Positions 52,397 through 61,411 of a stretch of 64,000 bases of DNA are shown here, piece after piece. Source of the stretch: JAISFI01 sp031552335 (GTDB lineage: Bacteria > Bacteroidota > Bacteroidia > Bacteroidales > Azobacteroidaceae); contig JAVBMQ010000008.1 in assembly GCA_031552335.1 (NCBI GenBank), forward strand, positions 17,226-81,225, in the 5' to 3' direction. Positions within the stretch are counted from its first letter, which is position 1; the number at the start of each line of letters is the position of its first letter. Under the pieces are notes generated by a model, which was given only the letters and a program-made list of their open reading frames with translations, was not told the DNA's origin and made no database searches. Position numbers and translations under genes: made by a program.

Positions 52397-55300
52397 TTTA
52401 TTACATTTTGAAGTTTGCCTTTTATTATGGAAACATTCCCTTTTACAATATCATAATTGTCTACTCCTAATTTTCTACTATAAACCGATGGTCCATAAAA
52501 TTGGCCATTTGATCTTGTCCCATAGTATATATTCTTTGAAGTGCTGAAAGAACCAAAACTTCTCCACCCTGAAACATCATCAAACTTTCCGGTACTATAA
52601 GAAGGTCCTGCTCCTCCGCCTTGTCCTGCAGTATATGCTACACTAGGTTGGTAATCAAGAAATTTTTCTGCAAATGAAGCTGAATTACAACCATAAAAGG
52701 CGGCAACACTATTTTCACTATTAAAGTTCCAATTTATATTACTCCAACCTTCTCCAGTCATTTGATTACCTCCAATGTCATCTAACTTATAGTCTCCAGA
52801 AGTTCCTACATCTGCTCTAGGACCATCATATCCGGAATGACTCCAAAAAGAGGCTTCTGCTGTAAGGCCATATCCATTATCTGTGGCATCTTTCACAATA
52901 CCTGAAACTCTATCACCTAAAGTTCCTAAATCACCTAATTCTTGAATATATACATGATCTTTGGTCTTATCAAATCCCTCCATACCTTCAATTTCTCTTT
53001 GCCTTGTTTCTGCTGCAGATTTAAATCGAGCATCACCATTAGTATAAAATAGCATGTAAACTTCCATACCATTGGGATCAATATTTCGGATAGGATTGTT
53101 TAGGCAATAAGCATACTGTGATGTAGAATAATACTTCTCAGACAATGGATCTGGAGTCGGAAATACCGGCACCATCCCATCCCTCATCCTTGCTTCAAAA
53201 TCATACCAGTTCAACCCATGCATCATGTCATATTCCTTATCTCCAAATTTGTATGGCTGTGCACCCGGATTGCGTATATCTCCCGAGTAATTACTTACAA
53301 ACGGCATCCCTGACGGATAATAATGCATTTCCTGGGAAATATAATAATTGTTTGGAGGACTACCTCCATTCCATGTAAGCACCAAACGGTTATTACCTAA
53401 ATGATCTCGCAGGTAATAATTATAATTATATTTACCTCCGCTTTCCGGGGTCAGGTAACCTTCCGGAGTGCGGATATATTTTACAGCATTGTTTTCATAA
53501 ATAATATGCCCACAATAATCAGTAGTCAGGGTATTCGCAATATTACCCGACTGGTTACCTGCAGTAGTTGTACCCAAAGGCACTGTAACCACATTCTTCA
53601 ATGTCGTATGGACAGCTTTTTGTTTCACTCCTGCTGCATCATAAACATAATCGGTACTATGACCATTGCTAAACTGGATATGCTGGGGTAAATTTAATGC
53701 ATTATATTGAATACCAGAAATCTGACGGTTAAAATCATGCGTCATGGCTCCATTGGTATTATAAGCATATTCATTCATGCCACTTGGAGGAAGTTGTCCA
53801 TATGGTTTCAGGAAGCCTTTACTTGGGTAGCTATCTGAAATATAAGATAACTGATTGCCATTGTAACCCAGAGACATCAAGTCCACAGGCTCGGAAGATC
53901 CTGGCAGGTAAGCAGATGAGTTACCCATACGAGACAGGTTAATAATATTACCCATTTTATCATACTGGTATTGCTCATTAAACAAACCGCTTGCTGCATC
54001 ATTTAGCAGGAATGAAGCCATTAACAACCGATTTAAGTTATCGTATTTAAAATTGTAGCCTCTTTTGGTGGAAGCAAGACCATGCCTCCAGGTCATGGTA
54101 GAAATATTCCCATTATAAGCAGGCGTATTACCTGCAAAGGATTCATTGTAATACAATTCTTCTATGAACAAATTGGAACTGATTGACTTTAACCAACTGC
54201 GAACATTGTATTTATAAGTAATTGATTCCATTCCGGCATGAAGCGTCTTTTGAGATGACCTGCCCACTTCATCATAACTAAGAGTGGACATCGTGGTTGA
54301 AGTTTGAGAGTTTACCTGGTGTGTGGTTTTCAGCAACCGGTCTGCATGATCGTAAGTATAAACATAGGTTTCCTTTATCCCGGATGTTGTTCCGGCAGAG
54401 GTCTGGTGATAAAGTTCCGTCTTTGTTGGTTGACCGGAAAAACTATAATTGGTACTTTCTTTATTATAACCTCCAAGGTAATTGGAAGAAACAGACTGCA
54501 CTGTCCTCCCCTTATCATCATAATAATATATGGAAGCCGTATATTTATTTGGATCAGAGAGGGTGGATTGTCCGAACAAAGCAGTCACCCTTCCGGTTAA
54601 CTGTCCCTTGGCCGAGGTAAGGTCGGAATCTGTCCCGTAACGTTTATCTTCAAAGCCGGAAGGCATGCCATATTGGAAATTAACAGTATTGAATACAGAT
54701 AATGTTTTTCCTTTAAAGGTATAATTGTCATAATAGTTAACTGTGTGAATCTCCGCTATCATATAACCACTGGAAGGACTGATTTTATATCCTGTCGGAA
54801 TGATTGTTCCGGAAATGTTCCCTACAAATTCTCCTGTTACTAAAGTGTTTTGAATATTAACAGTCAGATAATTTACAACACCAGTAACCAAAGGACGTCC
54901 CAATACATCCGGAATAGAGAAGAACCATCTTTGGGAACCTTTAGATCGCAACTCCCCATCCTGCCAGAATATCAAACGATCAGCTTTGTCATACTGGTAT
55001 TTGATCCAATCGCAACCAGGAATGCGTTTGGCAATACAACGATTGCGATGGTCATACCGGTAGAGGTAAGCATATTTTTTAATGGCATCATTCGTCTCTT
55101 TCCAATTGACATTGATAGCAGTAAGTTTATCAGAAGCCAGTGGAGGAAGAACAAAGGTCAGGTTGCCATAATCATCATACACATAGTAAGTGTTGAGACG
55201 TTCGCTGGTTCCATTGATTTGTCTTGTCAGTATCAGCCTACCCAGTTTGTCTTTGAATTCATAAAAGGTATTACCATCCTCATCTTTGATCTCAGTAACA

Positions 55301-55911
55301 TAAAGTTGACCACCGGCATAATTTCCTGTTTTTTTAAGGATAAGGCTGTCATTTAACATACTTGCAATATATGAGGCACATAGAAGATTGGCGGAAGTAT
55401 TATTCGTCATATAAGCTGTTTTCACTGCTTTACCATTATTTTGCCAGGATTCACCGGGACCGTATTGTTCCTGTATCCGGTTTAATGGAGATTGTTCATA
55501 TTCGGGTTTGGTATATGGTTTCTGATCTCCATAAAAACTCCTTGCTGCAGGCAGGATGGTTGAAACTGGTACAAAAGCTCCGTTACTGTTGTAGGGTGTA
55601 GGAAGTATCTGTGCAGAATCCCGGCCAAATGAGTCATAAGTTTGAATGGTCACTAAATCTTTTTTGGATGGGGTAAATCCTTTTCGAACAGTTTCAACAG
55701 GACGGCCCAAGCCATCAAAGTATTCCACAGTAGTAAGCGTACGGATTCCGGTTCCCACCTGCACTTGTCCATTAGATATGGTTACCTGATCTGTGGCATC
55801 CAATGGAGTAATCTTAACAATATAATTTTGATTTGTGCTGATTTGAGCAGAGACTATATAAAGCAGGCTACTGCCTGATAATAGTAATAATGTAAGGAAT
55901 ATTTGTTTCAT
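52393..55911 (-). CDS. RHS core protein with DUF6443-type start and caspase-like C-terminal domain
   Basis: A 1172-residue exported protein (signal peptide ~1-22). The N-terminus matches the DUF6443 type (TTVEYFDGLGRPVETVRKGF). YD repeats follow, then the RHS-associated core (YYLRDHLGNNRLVLTW ... GLNWYDFEARMRDGMVPVF, QYAYCLNNPIRNIDPNG). The C-terminal ~223 residues (from 949) form a separate domain. Its predicted order of strand-helix-strand-helix-strand leads to His1025 (ASFWSHSGYDGP) and, 50 residues later, a hydrophobic strand ending in Cys1075 (VAAFYGCNSASF). This His then Cys after hydrophobic strands is the layout of clan CD peptidases (caspase, CHAT, C80). The domain is therefore proposed as a protease effector, by inference only. 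The downstream gene overlaps by 4 bp. Confidence 0.85.
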   Translation of the reverse strand: MKQIFLTLLLLSGSSLLYIVSAQISTNQNYIVKITPLDATDQVTISNGQVQVGTGIRTLTTVEYFDGLGRPVETVRKGFTPSKKDLVTIQTYDSFGRDSAQILPTPYNSNGAFVPVSTILPAARSFYGDQKPYTKPEYEQSPLNRIQEQYGPGESWQNNGKAVKTAYMTNNTSANLLCASYIASMLNDSLILKKTGNYAGGQLYVTEIKDEDGNTFYEFKDKLGRLILTRQINGTSERLNTYYVYDDYGNLTFVLPPLASDKLTAINVNWKETNDAIKKYAYLYRYDHRNRCIAKRIPGCDWIKYQYDKADRLIFWQDGELRSKGSQRWFFSIPDVLGRPLVTGVVNYLTVNIQNTLVTGEFVGNISGTIIPTGYKISPSSGYMIAEIHTVNYYDNYTFKGKTLSVFNTVNFQYGMPSGFEDKRYGTDSDLTSAKGQLTGRVTALFGQSTLSDPNKYTASIYYYDDKGRTVQSVSSNYLGGYNKESTNYSFSGQPTKTELYHQTSAGTTSGIKETYVYTYDHADRLLKTTHQVNSQTSTTMSTLSYDEVGRSSQKTLHAGMESITYKYNVRSWLKSISSNLFIEELYYNESFAGNTPAYNGNISTMTWRHGLASTKRGYNFKYDNLNRLLMASFLLNDAASGLFNEQYQYDKMGNIINLSRMGNSSAYLPGSSEPVDLMSLGYNGNQLSYISDSYPSKGFLKPYGQLPPSGMNEYAYNTNGAMTHDFNRQISGIQYNALNLPQHIQFSNGHSTDYVYDAAGVKQKAVHTTLKNVVTVPLGTTTAGNQSGNIANTLTTDYCGHIIYENNAVKYIRTPEGYLTPESGGKYNYNYYLRDHLGNNRLVLTWNGGSPPNNYYISQEMHYYPSGMPFVSNYSGDIRNPGAQPYKFGDKEYDMMHGLNWYDFEARMRDGMVPVFPTPDPLSEKYYSTSQYAYCLNNPIRNIDPNGMEVYMLFYTNGDARFKSAAETRQREIEGMEGFDKTKDHVYIQELGDLGTLGDRVSGIVKDATDNGYGLTAEASFWSHSGYDGPRADVGTSGDYKLDDIGGNQMTGEGWSNINWNFNSENSVAAFYGCNSASFAEKFLDYQPSVAYTAGQGGGAGPSYSTGKFDDVSGWRSFGSFSTSKNIYYGTRSNGQFYGPSVYSRKLGVDNYDIVKGNVSIIKGKLQNVIK

Positions 55912-55972
55912 GAGGACTTTTTTGTAATGTTTTAGGATAATAATCTTTTAATAAACAAGGAAAAAGGGCTTG

Positions 55973-57139
55973 TTATCTTTTCAATACCTTTTCACTTAGC
56001 ATGTAATCATCCATCCAAATATTGACCACATATTCTGATCTGGGATATTGTCCCATATAGATCTGTCGGGTAAGTATCCCTTCCGCTTGGCTACCCCAAT
56101 CTTCTTCGATCATAAGCCGACCTTGACGGTCACTTAATTGAATGCGAATTTTATTAGCAGACTTTGGTAGATACATCTCAATATCAATATCAGTTATCAC
56201 CGGATTAGGATATAGGTTGTAAGTCAAACCTTCCCAGGGATTAGTGTTGGGCCTGATTTCGTTTCCGGAGCTATTATCTTCTATCTCCAAAGAATCTAAC
56301 ACTGCCAGGTTTTCTTCATCTTCATCCAGGTAATAATGTTCCTGGGGAGGATAGAAAAAAGCAGTTCCAAAGAAATCTTTAGCTTCACCGTGAATGATTT
56401 CACGACTCTTGACCGTTTCAAATACCGGATAACGGTAACCCTGAACATACCAGCGGTAAGTTTCTAACTCCAGTATTACAGTGTCGGTTTGAAGACGATA
56501 GTCGATACTGTCATAAGCAATGCAGGAAACAGATTTGTCAGGATACAGGTTGTCATATTCCAAAGGGTACATATCTTCCACAATCCGTTTGAAGGTACGG
56601 GTACGGAGTACATGTTTCAATGTGTCTTTACTGGGAAGGATCATCATACCATAAGCATCAGCTTCTGTTTCTGTGGTACCCATAGCTCCTAAGAATAGGC
56701 GTTCACAATAACGACCCTGGCCGTAATAATAACTTTGATGGCGATCTTTATATTGAACAGGATATTTTAACAGCAACTCAGGCAGGGAGTTCTTAAGAAT
56801 GGTAGTAGGATTTTCAAATCCCCAAAGCAATAAAGAATCATTAGAAAGGGAATAATAATATTTAGTGCGGTGCTCAATACCAACAGTCAGTGAATCTCCC
56901 TGATTAAAATACGAAAGATCGTATTCCTCATCTATTGTTTCCAGTTGACTGAAATCCCATAGAACATTTTCTCCGGAACGGCCTGGGTCTTTATAACTGA
57001 CTTGCTGTTTGATAATGACATCTTCCGGACGGAACATGTTCAGCTTACTTTGCAAGGTATGTTGAGAAAATACCTGCACAATAAAAAGAGAAAATAAGAT
57101 AACAGCGAATGAACGCTTAAGATACATTGTGTGCTTCAT
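55973..57139 (-). CDS. T9SS-sorted secreted protein, first gene of the RHS operon
   Basis: A 388-residue secreted protein (signal peptide about 1-26, ending VFSQ). No enzymatic domain was recognised in residues ~30-300, which are rich in Tyr, Asp and Glu and look beta-structured. Residues ~305-388 are a type IX secretion sorting domain (YNLYPNPVITDIDIEMYL, then VVNIWMDDYMLSEKVLKR). It precedes the RHS core gene by 61 bp in the same direction and carries the operon promoter. Homologues next to RHS genes are common in Bacteroidota. It could be a surface partner of the RHS protein; function unknown. Confidence 0.8.
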   Translation of the reverse strand: MKHTMYLKRSFAVILFSLFIVQVFSQHTLQSKLNMFRPEDVIIKQQVSYKDPGRSGENVLWDFSQLETIDEEYDLSYFNQGDSLTVGIEHRTKYYYSLSNDSLLLWGFENPTTILKNSLPELLLKYPVQYKDRHQSYYYGQGRYCERLFLGAMGTTETEADAYGMMILPSKDTLKHVLRTRTFKRIVEDMYPLEYDNLYPDKSVSCIAYDSIDYRLQTDTVILELETYRWYVQGYRYPVFETVKSREIIHGEAKDFFGTAFFYPPQEHYYLDEDEENLAVLDSLEIEDNSSGNEIRPNTNPWEGLTYNLYPNPVITDIDIEMYLPKSANKIRIQLSDRQGRLMIEEDWGSQAEGILTRQIYMGQYPRSEYVVNIWMDDYMLSEKVLKR

Positions 57140-57176
57140 ATCTTGAAATGTTAAGGGTCATCACTCAAGGATACTG

Positions 57177-57210
57177 CAAAAATATACAATAAAAAATGAA
57201 TTAATTCAAA
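57177..57210 (-). promoter_or_regulatory. Promoter of the RHS operon
   Basis: The minus strand has TTTG (plus-strand 57207-57210) followed after 22 bp by TATTTTTG (57177-57184), a good -33/-7 pair. The start codon at 57139 is about 38 bp downstream of the -7 box. This is the best-formed promoter in the window. Confidence 0.6.
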
Positions 57211-57557
57211 TTTTCTCAAAAAAATTTTGTTACAATTGATTTTTTAATCAACTGTATACCAGTAATTTATCTGTAGTTAAAATATGTAAACTGTTACATG
57301 TTAAAATACGTGAATAAAATGAGCATTTTTTAGATAAAAAATAGGACATAAAATCTCTCTGAAATTATTTTTGTCCATGCTTTTGGATATATAATATTTT
57401 CTTCATAAATTGCCCCAATATTTTTATTGAGTCTGCCTGACATATTCTTTGTTTGTGTTTAGTCACTTCAAATAAAGTCACTTTCAGCAGATACAAAAAC
57501 ATTCTCTCTTATTTTTTCAATGAAATATAACAGGCCCTAATTTAAAAATACAAATTA
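57211..57557. other. AT-rich divergent spacer
   Basis: About 350 bp between the RHS operon promoter and the small membrane protein gene. It contains poly-T stretches and two copies of agtcactt (57460 and 57476 area) upstream of the plus-strand gene, but no recognisable open frame, RNA or long repeat. Confidence 0.4.
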
Positions 57558-57764
57558 ATGAAAAGAAGTCGTATCATTCCATTAGCATTACTTGTTTACC
57601 TGATTGTCATATCCATTTATGCTTATCCAGGCAGGAATCACAAACTCAATATTACCTGGGAACAATATGGACTGACAATTGGCATCACCCTCGTTTGTAT
57701 CATCGTTCTAAGCTATTTGCTGAAAAAACGGGACAAAACGAGAGATGATATGAAGAAGAAATGA
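57558..57764 (+). CDS. Small two-helix membrane protein
   Basis: A 68-residue protein with two predicted membrane helices (IIPLALLVYLIVISIYAY at ~6-23 and YGLTIGITLVCIIVLSYLL at ~37-55) and a basic C-terminal tail (KKRDKTRDDMKKK). Small proteins with this layout and the start KRSxxIPL are widespread in Bacteroidales and of unknown function. It stands alone, convergent with uvrA, and ends in a palindromic terminator region. Confidence 0.7.
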   Translation: MKRSRIIPLALLVYLIVISIYAYPGRNHKLNITWEQYGLTIGITLVCIIVLSYLLKKRDKTRDDMKKK

Positions 57765-57766
57765 TT

Positions 57767-57857
57767 GAAATTTTGAATTCTAAATTTTGAATTGAAAAAA
57801 ATATCAACAAAGGGTATCAAATTAATTCAAAATTTAGAATTTAGAATTCAAAATTTC
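57767..57857. terminator. Bidirectional AT-rich palindrome between convergent genes
   Basis: Segments 57767-57794 (gaaattttgaattctaaatt...) and 57825-57857 are inverted copies of each other with small gaps, between the small membrane protein and the end of uvrA. It overlaps the last codons of uvrA. Runs of A/T next to the arms fit a bidirectional intrinsic terminator. Confidence 0.6.
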
Positions 57858-60631
57858 AAAAACTTCCCTGTATAAGAATTTTTGCAGGATGCAATTTCTT
57901 CGGGTGTTCCTGTACAAACGATGTTTCCTCCTTTTTCTCCGCCTTCCGGACCGATATCTATGATATAATCGGCACATTTGATCACATCCATATTGTGTTC
58001 GATGATAACAATGGTATGTCCGCGTGCAATCAAAGCATCAAATGTTTTCAGGAGTGTTTTGATATCATGGAAATGTAAGCCGGTGGTAGGTTCGTCGAAA
58101 ATAAAAATGCTGGCTTGTTGTTTTTCTTCTCCCAGGAAATAAGCTAATTTGACCCGCTGGTTTTCTCCTCCGGAGAGGGTGGAAGATGATTGACCTAATT
58201 TGACATATCCCAAACCGACATCTTGTAAGGGTTGAATGCGTTTGACAATTCGTTTTTCAATACTGCCTTTCTTTTCGGAGAAAAATTCAATCGCCTGGTT
58301 AATGGTCATTTCCAGGATATCATGGATATTCATTCCGTGATATTCTACTTCCAGGATTTCCGGTTTGAAGCGCTTACCGTTGCAGGCTTCACAGGTCAGG
58401 GTCAGATCGGCCATGAATTGCATTTCTACAGTGATGTTTCCGTCTCCTTTACATTCTTCACATCTTCCGCCGGGGACATTGAAAGAAAAGTATGCCGGAG
58501 TGAAACCCATTTGTTTGGATAATGCCTGATCGGCAAATAATTTACGGATCTCGTCGTATGCCTTGATATATGTCACCGGGTTAGACCGGGACGATTTTCC
58601 AATCGGATTCTGATCGACAAACTCAATGTACTTGACTAATTGAATGTCACCGTCCAATTTTGAGAACAATATCGGTACGCCGGTAGGATCGCCTAATTCT
58701 TTTCGGACGGCCTGATAAAATACGTCACGGACCAATGAAGATTTTCCGGAACCGCTGACTCCCGTAACAACAGTCATCACATTCAACGGAAATTTTACAT
58801 CAATCGCTTTCAGGTTGTTTTGCCGGGCACCTTTTACTTCAATATAATTGTTCCATTTCCTTCTTGGCAGGGTAGGAGTGATTTGTTCTTCACCGGTAAG
58901 GTAACGAACAGTATAACTATTACTGGCCTTTTGCAGGTGATTGACGTCTCCCTGGTAAACCACTTCTCCGCCTAATCTTCCGGCTTTCGGACCGACATCT
59001 ATGATATAATCGGCTGCACGGATAATCTCTTCATCATGCTCTACCACAACGACCGTATTCCCCATTTGTTGCAATTGTCTTAATACCTTGATTAATAATC
59101 CGGTATCCCGGGAATGTAATCCTATGCTTGGTTCGTCAAGTACATATAAAGAGCCTACCAAACTACTTCCCAGGGAAGTAGAAAGATTGATCCGTTGGCT
59201 TTCTCCTCCTGATAAAGAAGAAGATAAACGATTCAGAGTCAGGTAACTTAATCCTACGTCCAATAAAAATTGTATCCGGGCATTGATCTCAATCAATATT
59301 CGTTTGGCAATAACCTTATCCTGCTCGTCTAATATCAGTTGGTCAAAAAAATCTTTCAGCTTTTCAATGGGCATCAACACCAATTCGGTAATGGATTTGC
59401 CCCCAACTTTTACATATTGCGCTTCCGGTTTGAGGCGTGTGCCTTTACATTCCGGACAAGTCGTTTTTCCACGGTAACGGGCCAACATCACCCGGAATTG
59501 AATTTTATACAGATTTTCCTGTACATAATGCTGGAAAAAATAATTGATCCCGTATAAATCCGGTTTGCCGTTCCACAACAAATCTTTTTCCTCTTCGGAT
59601 AAATCCAGGTAAGGTTTATGTATCGGAAATTTATATTTTCCGCATTTTTCAATGAACCATTGCTTGAATTCTCCCATTTTATCCCCTTTCCAGCAGGCTA
59701 CTGCATCATCATATAGTGACAGTGTTTTGTTGGGAATTACTAAATCTTCATCGATACCGATCGTTTTACCAAAACCTTCACACTTGGGACAAGCGCCGGC
59801 CGGACTGTTAAAGTTGAACATCATTTCTGTTGGTTCTTCGAAAACAATGCCGTCGGCTTCAAATGTTTTGGAAAATATTTCTGTATCAGTTCCTTTGTCT
59901 GTATAAAACTTTACCATACAGACATTATTCCCTTCAAAAAAGGCGGTTTCAACGGAATCAAACAAACGGCTGATGGTTTGTTTTGCTGAAGATGCAGTCA
60001 ACCGGTCGATGATCAAAAAGACTTTCTCCGTTTCCGGCATTTTTTCCTGTTGCAGGATATCTTCTATCCGGACGGCATCTTCGTCAATTTGTAAACGGGT
60101 ATATCCTTCTTTTTGCAGGATCTCCAATTGTTCCCGTAAATTTCTGTTTTGACGCAGTTGTACGGGAGCCAATACAGACAAACGGGTTCCTTCAGGATAT
60201 TCCAACATTTTCTGTACGACATCTCCTGCCTGGTGTTTTTTTACTATATCTCCTGAGACCGGAGAGATTGTTTTTCCGATCCGGGCAAAAAGCAGTCGCA
60301 TGTAGTCATAAATTTCGGTAGATGTTCCTACGGTCGACCGCGGGTTACGGGTATTTACTTTTTGCTCGATGGCAATCGCAGGTGGAATCCCTTTGATATA
60401 ATCGCATTCGGGTTTACTCATCCTTCCCAGGAACTGGCGGGCATAAGCCGACAAGCTTTCCACATACCGCCTTTGTCCTTCGGCATAGAGTGTATCGAAT
60501 GCTAAAGAAGATTTTCCCGAACCGGACAGTCCGGTGATAACTACAAATTTATTCCGGGGGATTTCAACATCGATATTTTTCAGATTGTTTACCCTCGCCC
60601 CTTTGATAATGATATTTTGATTGTGCTCCAT
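57848..60631 (-). CDS. uvrA: Excinuclease ABC subunit A
   Basis: A 927-residue nucleotide-excision-repair damage sensor. It forms a dimer that loads UvrB on damaged DNA. The two ABC modules are visible: Walker A GLSGSGKS near residue 33 and GVSGSGKS near 625, with signature sequences LSGGESQRI and LSGGENQRV and Walker B LDEPSIGLH and FDEPTTGLH. Zinc-finger cysteines occur in CPKCEGFG, CPECKGTRL and CEECKGDG/CEACNGKRF. Length is normal for UvrA. The gene lies 3 bp after a DUF2461 gene, in one operon. The UvrA1 class is suggested by the conserved EGQRRYVESLSAYARQFLG segment. Confidence 0.95.
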   Translation of the reverse strand: MEHNQNIIIKGARVNNLKNIDVEIPRNKFVVITGLSGSGKSSLAFDTLYAEGQRRYVESLSAYARQFLGRMSKPECDYIKGIPPAIAIEQKVNTRNPRSTVGTSTEIYDYMRLLFARIGKTISPVSGDIVKKHQAGDVVQKMLEYPEGTRLSVLAPVQLRQNRNLREQLEILQKEGYTRLQIDEDAVRIEDILQQEKMPETEKVFLIIDRLTASSAKQTISRLFDSVETAFFEGNNVCMVKFYTDKGTDTEIFSKTFEADGIVFEEPTEMMFNFNSPAGACPKCEGFGKTIGIDEDLVIPNKTLSLYDDAVACWKGDKMGEFKQWFIEKCGKYKFPIHKPYLDLSEEEKDLLWNGKPDLYGINYFFQHYVQENLYKIQFRVMLARYRGKTTCPECKGTRLKPEAQYVKVGGKSITELVLMPIEKLKDFFDQLILDEQDKVIAKRILIEINARIQFLLDVGLSYLTLNRLSSSLSGGESQRINLSTSLGSSLVGSLYVLDEPSIGLHSRDTGLLIKVLRQLQQMGNTVVVVEHDEEIIRAADYIIDVGPKAGRLGGEVVYQGDVNHLQKASNSYTVRYLTGEEQITPTLPRRKWNNYIEVKGARQNNLKAIDVKFPLNVMTVVTGVSGSGKSSLVRDVFYQAVRKELGDPTGVPILFSKLDGDIQLVKYIEFVDQNPIGKSSRSNPVTYIKAYDEIRKLFADQALSKQMGFTPAYFSFNVPGGRCEECKGDGNITVEMQFMADLTLTCEACNGKRFKPEILEVEYHGMNIHDILEMTINQAIEFFSEKKGSIEKRIVKRIQPLQDVGLGYVKLGQSSSTLSGGENQRVKLAYFLGEEKQQASIFIFDEPTTGLHFHDIKTLLKTFDALIARGHTIVIIEHNMDVIKCADYIIDIGPEGGEKGGNIVCTGTPEEIASCKNSYTGKFLKF

Positions 60632-60634
60632 TTT

Positions 60635-61306
60635 TTATTCGTCCAGAAAAAAGGCATATAAATTTTTCATAGCAGAGAAATCATCGGTCAACTGCAACAA
60701 TATTCTTTCATCAAAGACTTCTTTTCCTATCGGGCAGGATTTCATCAGCCAAACGCTTTTTCGTTGCAACCAAGGCTGGAAATAATTGTCTAAGTTGTTT
60801 TGTAAAGGACGTTTATATAATTCTCCCTGAACTTCAAAATTTCGTTTGCCGGTCAGGTCTTTGGTGATAGATTTGAAATGATCTTGTTCATATTCCACCT
60901 TCGAACGGAAATCTTCCATAATTTGCTTTTTGGCGGCATACAATCCCATGCCATATTGGTAATTATCGGCCGATATTTCCATAAAGAAACCGGGAAAATC
61001 CATCCAGTTGGCCACTGGTCGTTGGAAAGTCATCCACATATGTGTTTTATATGGGGTTTTATCTGCCGAAAAACGGGTGTCACGGTAAATCCTTGACAAT
61101 ACACGGTGTGGGCGGAATTCAAACCGGGGGTCTATAGCATACATTGCAGGACTCATTGCTGTAACCAGCGCTTTGAGCGGTTGTATTATTTCCTTTTCAT
61201 AAACCGGTTTATGGGCATCAAACCATTCTTTATTGTTGTTTACTTCTAAATCCCGGAAAAATTGCACCATTGCCGGTGTAAATCCGGTGAATTTCTCAAT
61301 TGTCAT
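60635..61306 (-). CDS. DUF2461 family protein
   Basis: A 223-residue cytoplasmic protein of the DUF2461 family (TIGR02453), function unknown. Signature segments are FFRDLEVNNNKEWFDAHK near the start and RIYRDTRFSADKTPYKTH. Start set at the second Met (61306): the -7 box at 61326-61333 puts transcription start near 61319, so the upstream Met at 61324 would lie outside the transcript. It precedes uvrA by 3 bp. Confidence 0.85.
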   Translation of the reverse strand: MTIEKFTGFTPAMVQFFRDLEVNNNKEWFDAHKPVYEKEIIQPLKALVTAMSPAMYAIDPRFEFRPHRVLSRIYRDTRFSADKTPYKTHMWMTFQRPVANWMDFPGFFMEISADNYQYGMGLYAAKKQIMEDFRSKVEYEQDHFKSITKDLTGKRNFEVQGELYKRPLQNNLDNYFQPWLQRKSVWLMKSCPIGKEVFDERILLQLTDDFSAMKNLYAFFLDE

Positions 61307-61325
61307 AGCCTTTATTTTAAACATG

Positions 61326-61333
61326 CAAAATTA
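61326..61333 (-). promoter_or_regulatory. -7 box of the DUF2461-uvrA operon
   Basis: The minus strand reads TAATTTTG (TAnnTTTG), 20 bp before the chosen ATG at 61306. It supports the shorter start of the DUF2461 gene. Confidence 0.5.
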
Positions 61334-61375
61334 CAAAATTTCCGGTGAGAATTTATATTCTCCGGTGGAAATATC

Positions 61376-61383
61376 TATCTTTG
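61376..61383 (+). promoter_or_regulatory. -7 box of the GHL10-type gene
   Basis: TATCTTTG (TAnnTTTG) lies 28 bp before the ATG at 61412; the upstream in-frame ATG at 61391 would fall at or just after the expected transcription start, favouring 61412. The two divergent -7 boxes flank tccggtg repeats at about 61341 and 61361, possibly a shared operator. Confidence 0.5.
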
Positions 61384-61411
61384 TACCATTTTGTATCATA
61401 ACAAGTTATCA

